Origin: DASPWW01 sp035461345
Lineage (GTDB): Bacteria > Actinomycetota > Thermoleophilia > Solirubrobacterales > 70-9
NCBI GenBank assembly: GCA_035461345.1
Contig: DATHVJ010000187.1
Location: forward strand, 1-55,032
Reading direction: 5' to 3'
DNA length: 55,032 bases
Part shown: positions 49,304 to 55,032 of the stretch, piece after piece
Layout of the letters: every line of letters begins with the position of its first letter
Position numbering within the stretch: position 1 is the stretch's first letter
Program-made: the position numbers and the translations under genes
The notes under the pieces: model-generated
Databases searched by the model: none
Told to the model about the DNA's origin: nothing
What the model saw: only the letters and a program-made list of their open reading frames with translations

Positions 49304-50029
49304 CTACTCCTCTCCACCGTCGCCGCCCTCGCCCTCGGCAGCGGGCGCCTCGCCCTCGGCAGCGGGCGCCTCGCCCTCGGGGGCCTCCTCGCCCTCGGGC
49401 ACCTCGCCCTCCTCGCCGACGAGCTCGGCCTCCTCCTCGAGCTCGGGCTCGGGCTCCTCCTCGATCCGGGGCGGCGACAGCGTCGCGACGGTGACCTCCT
49501 CCGGGTCGTCGGCCATGAACTCGACGCCGCTCGGCGGTCTCAGCGAGGCGAGCTGGAGGGTGTCGCCGATCACCATCTCGGACACGTCCGCGTGGATCAC
49601 CTCGGGGATGTCGGCAGGGAGCGCCTCGACCGTGATCTCGCGGGTGACGTGCTCGAGCACGCCGCCCTCCTTGACCCCGGGCGCCTCCTCGGCGCCCTCG
49701 AGCTCGAGCGCGACCTCGGCCTGGATCGCCTCGTCGAGCTTCACCTCGAGGCAGTCGATGTGGAGCAGGTCGCCGCGCACCGGATGGTGCTGCTGCTCCT
49801 TGACGACGACGGGGACGGCCGCAGAGCCCTCGATCTCGAGGTCGAACAGGGTGTGGCCGTTGGTGAGGAAGGTGCGGATCTCGCGCGCGCCGACCTGGAA
49901 CGGCCGCGCATCGGCGCCGCCCGCGTACAGCACGCCGGGCACGAATCCCGCACGGCGAAGCCGCCGGCTCTCGCGGGAGCCGAAGTCCTCGCGCTCCGCG
50001 ACCTTGAGCGTCTCGCGACCCTGCGCCAT
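49304..50029 (-). CDS. rplY: 50S ribosomal protein L25/Ctc
   Basis: A 241-aa long-form L25 (TL5/Ctc): MAQGRETLKVAEREDFGSRE, RRAGFVPGVLYAGGADARPF and the C-terminal beta domain PADIPEVIHADVSEMVIGD. It binds 5S rRNA. The last 45 residues are an acidic, repetitive tail (EGEAPAAEGEAPAAEG). ATG at 50027-50029 has TATCCT 7 nt upstream. It precedes pth as in most actinobacteria. Confidence 0.93.
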   Translation of the reverse strand: MAQGRETLKVAEREDFGSRESRRLRRAGFVPGVLYAGGADARPFQVGAREIRTFLTNGHTLFDLEIEGSAAVPVVVKEQQHHPVRGDLLHIDCLEVKLDEAIQAEVALELEGAEEAPGVKEGGVLEHVTREITVEALPADIPEVIHADVSEMVIGDTLQLASLRPPSGVEFMADDPEEVTVATLSPPRIEEEPEPELEEEAELVGEEGEVPEGEEAPEGEAPAAEGEAPAAEGEGGDGGEE

Positions 50030-50036
50030 CGCGAGG

Positions 50037-50042
50037 AGGATA
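50037..50042 (-). promoter_or_regulatory. putative -10 box (TATCCT) of rplY
   Basis: On the minus strand TATCCT ends 7 nt before the ATG; no ribosome site is visible. Leaderless translation is likely. Confidence 0.45.
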
Positions 50043-50096
50043 GAGAACGCCGACAGTGGCTTTCCGAGGACCCGCGGGGGTTCTCCGATGGTCACT

Positions 50097-50102
50097 TAGG
50101 CT
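50097..50102 (+). promoter_or_regulatory. putative -10 box (TAGGCT) of the AarF-like gene
   Basis: TAGGCT ends 7 nt before the ATG at 50110. It is divergent from the rplY box; the two share an 80-nt intergenic region. Confidence 0.45.
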
Positions 50103-50109
50103 TCGTCCG

Positions 50110-51522
50110 ATGGCGCGCGACAACGAGATCCCGAAGGGACGGGTACGGCGCTCCGCGAAGCTCGGCTCGACGCTGGGCGTGCAGGCCACCCGCTACGCGG
50201 GCACGAAGACCGCCAACGTGGCGCGGTCCCGGGAGACCGCCGAGGAGCGGCTCGAGGGCCGCCACCTGGAGACGGCGCTGAAGATCGCCTCGACCCTCGG
50301 CGAGATGAAGGGCGCGGCGATGAAACTCGGCCAGCTCGCCTCGTTCGTCGACACCGACTTCCTACCCGACGAGTACCGCGAGCTGTACCAGGAGCAGCTG
50401 GCGAAGCTGCGCACCTCCGCCCCGGCGATGCCGTGGGAGAAGGTGGTCAAGGTGCTCGAGGCCGAGTACCGCGACGAGCGGCTCGACGAGCTGTTCTCCG
50501 ACATCGAGCCCCAGGCGTTCGCGGCCGCCTCGATCGGCCAGGTTCACCGCGCCACGCTTCACGACGGTCGCACCGTCGCGGTCAAGGTCCAGTACCCGGG
50601 GGTCGCCGATGCGCTCGAGGCCGACCTCCAGAACATGGGGATGATCGTTCGCCTCGGGAAGGCGCTCGCCCCCGGGCTCGACCCGAAGGCGATCGCCGAG
50701 GAGGTCCGCGAGCGGGTGATGGAGGAGCTCGACTACGAGTACGAGGCGCAGAACCAGCGCTCGTTCTCGCGCGCCTACCGCCGCCACCCGTTCGTCTACG
50801 TCCCGGACGTGCTGACCCGGCTGTCTCGGCGGCGGGTGCTGGTGACCGAGTACGTCGAGGGCCTGGGTTTCGAGGAGGTGAAGCGGCTGGAGAAGCCCGA
50901 GCGCGATCGGTTCGGCGAGATCGTCTTCCGGTTCAGCTTCGGCTCGATCTACCACCTGCAGCACTTCAACGCCGACCCCCACCCGGGCAACTACATCCTG
51001 ATGGAGGACGGACGCGTCGCCTTCCTCGACTTCGGTATGACGAAGCGGCTCGACCCCGAGCAGATCGAGCTCGAGCAGCGGGCGGTCGACGCCGCGGCCC
51101 GGCGCGATCCCGAGGCGCTACGCGCCGCGCTTCACGACCTCGGCTTCGTCAAGAACCCGTCGAAGCTGGACGCCGAGCGGCTGATGGAGCACGTGATGGT
51201 CGTCGGCGGCTGGTACATGGAGGACCGCGAGATCGAGGTGTCGCCGCGGCGGGTGATGAAGGTGATCGAGTCGACCTCGGATCCGCGCTCCGAGTACTAC
51301 GGCCTGATGCGCCGGGAGAGCGTCCCCGCCGAGGAGCTGATGGGGCGGCGGATGGAGACCGGGGTGCTGGCGGTGCTCGCTCAGCTGCGCGCGAAGCGCA
51401 ACTGGTACCGGATCATGCGGGAGTGGGTGTACGCAGACCCGCCGGCGACGGAACTCGGCGCGCAGGAGTGGGAATACTTCGAGTCGCGCGGCGTCGTCAG
51501 GACGCCGGGTCTTGCGGGGTGA
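50110..51522 (+). CDS. ABC1/AarF/UbiB family atypical kinase
   Basis: A 470-aa ADCK-type protein. The KxGQ motif of the family lies in GAAMKLGQLASFVD (about 75-88). The A-rich loop is AAASIGQVHRATL, the ATP Lys VAVKVQYPG, and the catalytic and metal parts are FNADPHPGNYIL and VAFLDFGMTKRL. Family members support quinone synthesis or lipid homeostasis and act as ATPases; this one has no quinone genes nearby. The N-terminal 60 residues are basic (KGRVRRSAKLGSTLG). Confidence 0.9.
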   Translation: MARDNEIPKGRVRRSAKLGSTLGVQATRYAGTKTANVARSRETAEERLEGRHLETALKIASTLGEMKGAAMKLGQLASFVDTDFLPDEYRELYQEQLAKLRTSAPAMPWEKVVKVLEAEYRDERLDELFSDIEPQAFAAASIGQVHRATLHDGRTVAVKVQYPGVADALEADLQNMGMIVRLGKALAPGLDPKAIAEEVRERVMEELDYEYEAQNQRSFSRAYRRHPFVYVPDVLTRLSRRRVLVTEYVEGLGFEEVKRLEKPERDRFGEIVFRFSFGSIYHLQHFNADPHPGNYILMEDGRVAFLDFGMTKRLDPEQIELEQRAVDAAARRDPEALRAALHDLGFVKNPSKLDAERLMEHVMVVGGWYMEDREIEVSPRRVMKVIESTSDPRSEYYGLMRRESVPAEELMGRRMETGVLAVLAQLRAKRNWYRIMREWVYADPPATELGAQEWEYFESRGVVRTPGLAG

Positions 51523-51529
51523 ATCAAGT

Positions 51530-51626
51530 TCTGCTCGCGTACTCGCTCCGCTCGCTCGCGAAGAACCACAAGCGGCAAGTTCGCTTGCGAACTTGCTGCT
51601 TAGAGGTGACTCGCTCTCGCGTCCGC
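51530..51626 (-). repeat. composite repeat with family A palindrome (copy 4)
   Basis: On the minus strand: GCGGACGCGAGAGCGAG (51626-51610), gap, GCAAGTTCGC, AA, GCGAACTTGC (centre 51586), then GTGGT and a GAGCGAGCGG tail. It matches the composite at 38965 in the order of its parts. It fills the gap between the AarF-like and transporter genes, which converge. Confidence 0.78.
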
Positions 51627-51639
51627 CGCGAGCAGGTCT

Positions 51640-53166
51640 TTAGCCAGCCCGAGGGCCGAACAGCCGCCCGCCGACGAACAGCAGCGCGATGATCAGGCCC
51701 AGCACCGCGACCGCGGCGACGACGCGGAAGCTGACCTGGAGCCCGTACACGAACGAGTCGCGGACGATTTCGACGATCCGATCCATAGCCGACGCCGGCA
51801 GCTCGCGCAGCGCCGCCTCGGCGGCGTCGGTGCCCGCCAGGTCGCCGTGCAGGACCGCCTCCTGGTGGGGGGTCAGCTCGTTCCCCGCCGCGGCGGCCTT
51901 GTCGCCGAGCTCGCTCTCGGAGGCGGAGGTGAAGATGGTCGTCGTCGTCCCGAGCCCGATCGCCCCGCCGGCGATCTGGGCCATGTACAGGAGGCCGCCC
52001 GCGAGGCTGGATCGCGACGGATCCAGGGCCGTCACGCCGGCCGTCGTCACCGAGGGGTAGAAGAGGCCCACTCCAACGCCGGTAATGATCAGGCCCGGCA
52101 GCAGCGCGCCGTAGCCGCTGTCGGAGTCGATCCGGGACAGCAGGAACGGCCCCACGGCGAGGCACAGCGCACCGGTGCCGATGATCGGCTTCGCGCCGAT
52201 GCGGCCGTACAGGGGCCCGGCGACGAACGACATCAGCGCGAACGGCACCAGCATCGCCAGCATCCCCGCGCCCGCGCCCAACGCCGAGTAGTCGAGGATC
52301 TTCTGCATGAACTGGGGCGCGTACAGCACGGTCGCGAAGAACACGGCCGACATCAGCAGCATCGCGAGGCAGGCGCTGCGGAACTCGACGTTGCGGATCA
52401 CGTCGCCGGGGATCAGGGCCGCGTGCCCCATCCGGGGCTCGATGAACCCGAAGCCGACGATCAGCACCGCGGACACGGCGAGCATCGCGATGATGCGCAC
52501 GTCGCCCCACCCCCAGTCGGCCGCCTGGTCGAGCGCGACCAGCAGCAGGAGCAGCCCGAGCGAGAGCGCGGCGATGCCGGGGTAGTCGATCCTCTCGCGC
52601 TCCTCCTCCTCCGCCTGGTGGACGTAGCGCCACGTGACCAGCATCGCGAACAGGCCGATCGGGATGTTGAGGACGAATATCAGCCGCCAGCTGTCGAGCT
52701 CGACGAGGGCGCCCCCGAGCAGCGGGCCCATGGCGTTGCCGACACCCGCCGCGCCGAGGATCAGCCCGCCGGCGAGGCCGGCGCGGGAGGCGGGCAGCGC
52801 GGCGTAGGTCATGCCGAGGATCGCCGGCCACATCAGCGCCCCGCCGACCCCCATCCCGACGCGGCTGCCGATAAGCCACCCGATGTCCTGGGCCGCGGCG
52901 CCGAAGGCCGAGAAGCCGATGAACAGGAGGGTGCCGATGAAGAAGATGCGGCGGCGGCCGAACATGTCGGCGAACCGGCCGCCGGTGACGATCGCCATCC
53001 CGAAGGTGAGCGCATAGGCGTTGATCACCCACTGGGAGGTCCCGACGTCGACGTCGAAGTCCTGCTCGATGTCGGGGAGGGCGACGTTGAGCGCCGTGAA
53101 GTCGTTGGCGATCACGAGCACGCCAAGCCCCATCGCCACCAGCGCCATCACGGTCCCGGGCTGCAT
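51640..53166 (-). CDS. MFS drug/proton antiporter, DHA2 (14-TM) family
   Basis: A 508-aa protein of 14 spans. Motif D1 ALNVALPDIEQDF, motif A GGRFADMFGRRRIFF, the GxxxGPxxGG motif C (GAAGVGNAMGPLLGG), and NIPIGLFAMLV with DYPGIAALSLGLLLLLVA fix the EmrB/QacA class. A loop of about 60 residues precedes the last span (ELTPHQEAVLHGDLAGTDAA). It exports unknown, probably lipophilic compounds. ATG at 53164-53166 was chosen; no regulator gene is adjacent. Confidence 0.92.
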   Translation of the reverse strand: MQPGTVMALVAMGLGVLVIANDFTALNVALPDIEQDFDVDVGTSQWVINAYALTFGMAIVTGGRFADMFGRRRIFFIGTLLFIGFSAFGAAAQDIGWLIGSRVGMGVGGALMWPAILGMTYAALPASRAGLAGGLILGAAGVGNAMGPLLGGALVELDSWRLIFVLNIPIGLFAMLVTWRYVHQAEEEERERIDYPGIAALSLGLLLLLVALDQAADWGWGDVRIIAMLAVSAVLIVGFGFIEPRMGHAALIPGDVIRNVEFRSACLAMLLMSAVFFATVLYAPQFMQKILDYSALGAGAGMLAMLVPFALMSFVAGPLYGRIGAKPIIGTGALCLAVGPFLLSRIDSDSGYGALLPGLIITGVGVGLFYPSVTTAGVTALDPSRSSLAGGLLYMAQIAGGAIGLGTTTTIFTSASESELGDKAAAAGNELTPHQEAVLHGDLAGTDAAEAALRELPASAMDRIVEIVRDSFVYGLQVSFRVVAAVAVLGLIIALLFVGGRLFGPRAG

Positions 53167-53350
53167 TCGATCCGCTTCCCGAGCGCCTGCTGCGGTCCCC
53201 TCCGCCACGGCGGCGGACTCTATCCAGGCTCGCCGCGGGGACGGCGGCCGACGAACAGGTGCCCGACGGCGATCCCGAGGACGCCGGCGATCGCCACCCT
53301 GAAGCGGTCGGCTTCGAACCCTCCGAGCTCGAGTCGGCTGTGCGCCGGCT

Positions 53351-54043
53351 CTAGGCCGGCGCCGAGAACAGGCGTGGGTCGTTGGTGCAGATCCCGTCGA
53401 CCCCGAGGCGGTCGAGCGCGCGGAGGCGGTCGGCGTCGTCGACCGTCCACGCGTTGACCGATACGCCGGCCGACCGGGCCACCTCGAGCAGTCGGCGGCC
53501 GATGAGCGGCCAGTAGACCCACATCGCCTGGACATCGAGCCTGGGCAGCGCGCGAGCCGCGGTCCGAGGCAGGCGGGCGCGCATGACGCGCAGTGCGGCG
53601 ACCACGCCCGGCCGCGCCCAGCGGCGTCCCGTCCAGCCCCGCTTCACCTTGGGGTAGGTCCAGCCGAGCCGCAGCGTGGGCTCGATCCGGCGCAGGGCGC
53701 CCAGGCTCGAGACCTCCATCGTCGACACCATCGCCCGAGCGAGCAGACCGCGCTCGCGCAGCGCGGCCGCGAGCTCCTGCTCCCCGCCGGGCTTCTTGAG
53801 GTCGCAGTCGAGCTCGACACGGTCGAGCGGCGGCGCGACGAAGGCGTCCAGGCACTCGGCGAGCGGAATCGGCTCGCGGCGCTGGGCGTCAATGTGGTCA
53901 TGGGCGATCACGAGGCTTCCGTCGTGGAGCCTCAGGACATCGAACTCGATCATGTCGACGCCGAGCTCGACCGCGGCGCGGAAGCTGTCGAGCGTGTTGC
54001 CCCGCACGACGGCATCCGCGCCCTTGTGCCCGATCCGCTTCAC
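53351..54043 (-). CDS. glycerophosphodiester phosphodiesterase
   Basis: A 230-aa GDPD TIM-barrel: H6 (RIGHKGADA), E33 and D35 (MIEFDVLRLHDG), H48 (VIAHDH), then ELDCDLKKPG and the C-terminal VNAWTVDDADRL, GVDGICTNDP. The enzyme hydrolyses glycerophosphodiesters to glycerol-3-phosphate and an alcohol. No signal peptide, so cytosolic. GTG at 54041-54043 has TAGGCT 10 nt upstream. Confidence 0.93.
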   Translation of the reverse strand: MKRIGHKGADAVVRGNTLDSFRAAVELGVDMIEFDVLRLHDGSLVIAHDHIDAQRREPIPLAECLDAFVAPPLDRVELDCDLKKPGGEQELAAALRERGLLARAMVSTMEVSSLGALRRIEPTLRLGWTYPKVKRGWTGRRWARPGVVAALRVMRARLPRTAARALPRLDVQAMWVYWPLIGRRLLEVARSAGVSVNAWTVDDADRLRALDRLGVDGICTNDPRLFSAPA

Positions 54044-54106
54044 GGTCGCGGGCAGCCTAGTGCGGTGACCGGCGCCGCCCGCGCGCGTCGTGGCGAGAAT
54101 GCAGGC

Positions 54107-54559
54107 GTGCCGACGGACACCGAGATCCGCAACCGGCGCATCACCGCCGTCGTCCTGCTCGTCGGGGCGGCGGTGGCCGCCCTCGCGCTGACGGACACGG
54201 GCCCGTTCGCCGAAGAGAGTGAGGGCGATAGGGTGCGCGAGGCGGTGGAGCGGTTCGTCGCCGCGCGGGATGGACACGACTTCAGCCCCGTGTGCGGGCT
54301 TCTCGTCCCTGAGCTGAGGCGCCAGGTTCAGGCGACCAGCGGCGCGCAGCAGGGCACGCAACCGCCCACCTGCGCCCAGGTTCTCGAGACGCGCGAGCAG
54401 GCGCAGCCCGGGCCGGGAGAGCGCGCGGTCGAGATCGTCGAGGTCAGCGTCAGCGGGAACCGCGCCCGCGCCGCTGTCGAGGAGGAGGTGGGGGTGTCGC
54501 GCTCGATCACGCTCGAGAAGCTCGGCGGCGAGTGGCTGGTCGCGACGTTCGAGCGCTGA
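54107..54559 (+). CDS. membrane-anchored hypothetical protein, NTF2-like
   Basis: 150 residues with a basic N-terminus, a signal/anchor (RITAVVLLVGAAVAALAL) and an external domain (VREAVERFVAARDGHDFSPV, then CGLLVPELRRQVQA, ending ITLEKLGGEWLVATFER). The order of an alpha helix at the start and beta strands at the end, with paired Cys, suits an NTF2-like or DUF4878-like domain; I cannot name it more precisely. GTG at 54107 has GAGAAT 6 nt upstream. Confidence 0.65.
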   Translation: MPTDTEIRNRRITAVVLLVGAAVAALALTDTGPFAEESEGDRVREAVERFVAARDGHDFSPVCGLLVPELRRQVQATSGAQQGTQPPTCAQVLETREQAQPGPGERAVEIVEVSVSGNRARAAVEEEVGVSRSITLEKLGGEWLVATFER

Positions 54560-54573
54560 CGTCGCCCGGCCGC

Positions 54574-55032
54574 TCAGAACAGCTGATTCTCCCCGGCGAA
54601 GATCTCGCTCACGGAGTCGTCGGTGAAGATGCGGCGGATCGAGTCGGCGAGCGTCTGGGCGGCCGACAGGACGGTGATGTTGTCGGGCGCGCCGCGGCGC
54701 TGCGGGATCGTGTCGGTGACGACGATCCGCTCGATGCCCGAGCTCTCATAGGCGAGCCGCTCGTACGCGGGACCGGAGAAGACGCCGTGGGTGGCGGACG
54801 CGATCACGCGGGCGGCGCCCTCCTCGCGGAGCGTCTGAGTCGCGGCGCACAGCGTGCCGGCGGTGTCGATCATGTCGTCGACGAGGATGCACGTCTTGCC
54901 GCGAACCTCGCCGACCACGTAGCCGATCTCGGCGACCTGCTGCGCCGGGCGCTCCTTCTCCAGCACCGCCCAGTGGCAGCCGAGCTTGCGGGCGAAGTTG
55001 CGGGCCAGCTTCACGCGCCCGGCGTCGGGGGA
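54574..55032 (-). CDS. prs: ribose-phosphate pyrophosphokinase (C-terminal part, cut by window edge)
   Basis: 153 codons of the C-terminal half. It begins SPDAGRVKLARNFARKLG, the class I PRPP synthase flexible-loop-adjacent sequence, and contains the ribose-phosphate binding loop ILVDDMIDTAGTL, then VVTDTIPQRRGAPDNITVLS and the usual end IFTDDSVSEIFAGENQLF. It makes PRPP from ribose-5-phosphate and ATP. The N-terminal half lies beyond the window. It is separated from rplY by the MFS, GDPD and AarF genes, unlike the common adjacent order. Confidence 0.96.
   Translation of the reverse strand, partial: SPDAGRVKLARNFARKLGCHWAVLEKERPAQQVAEIGYVVGEVRGKTCILVDDMIDTAGTLCAATQTLREEGAARVIASATHGVFSGPAYERLAYESSGIERIVVTDTIPQRRGAPDNITVLSAAQTLADSIRRIFTDDSVSEIFAGENQLF

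Noticed and set aside
53220..53297. A 25-codon frame after the GDPD gene reading as a short hydrophobic peptide (AIAGVLGIAVGHLFVG)
   Set aside because: Too short to support. Only a GTG start with poor spacing to a GGAGGG is available, and no homologue can be checked here.
54306..54330. Sequence GGCGCCAGGTTC inside the 54107 gene resembling the left half of repeat family A
   Set aside because: Only about 12 bases match, the right arm is absent and it encodes a plausible helix of the protein.

Overview
The window reads as a chromosomal segment of a very GC-rich actinomycete, most likely class Thermoleophilia (Solirubrobacterales or a relative). The grounds are the base composition, the many GTG starts, the gene order prs / rplY-pth / mfd / PpiC-SurA / eno / divIC in the last third, and several genes that appear to have no leader. 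This assignment is inference from gene content; no rRNA gene is present. I see no phage, transposase, CRISPR array or replication origin.

Layout. 1-6957: an SDR epimerase cut by the window edge, a GlsB/YeaQ-type membrane protein, a sulfotransferase, two polytopic GT-C-like membrane proteins, Ppx/GppA and a small basic protein. 7007-13047: a ThDP enzyme of the acetolactate synthase type, a class III nucleotide cyclase with a HAMP domain, a zinc-ribbon membrane protein and an aldehyde dehydrogenase. 13225-13309: tRNA-Leu(UAA), followed by a long ECF-type sigma factor that carries its own zinc motif, membrane segment and Pro/Glu-rich tail. 14942-24315: an R2lox-like ferritin-fold oxidase, a decayed UPF0173 hydrolase, dienelactone hydrolase, a histone-H1-like protein, the run rhomboid-like / O-methyltransferase / GNAT with overlapping stops and starts, a YbdK-type ligase, class I aldolase, a secreted nuclease, an orphan csrA and small hypotheticals.

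24360-38944 is the most distinctive block. It holds a Wzx-like flippase with an added cytosolic domain, a PAPS-sulfotransferase of the NDST type, a MurG-like glycosyltransferase, a fused double sulfotransferase whose second PAPS loop is degenerate, a secreted protein, a lipoprotein-like sulfatase, another sulfotransferase and two large GT-C-like membrane proteins. With the sulfotransferase and membrane proteins at 1092-5685, this looks like a pathway that builds, sulfates, exports and trims a surface glycan. That is inference: no sulfated glycan from such a locus is known to me.

38965-55032 carries housekeeping genes (divIC, eno, mfd, echA, pth, rplY, prs) interrupted by accessory genes: a frameshifted secreted protein, a zinc-ribbon protein with a BamE-like tail, a GH26-like hydrolase, an AarF/UbiB kinase, a DHA2 transporter and a glycerophosphodiesterase.

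Three short dispersed palindromic repeat families run through the window. Copies differ by paired changes that keep the stem intact, so they behave as hairpins rather than as chance similarity. Many genes also have a TANNNT box 6-7 nt before the start codon with no room for a Shine-Dalgarno leader.
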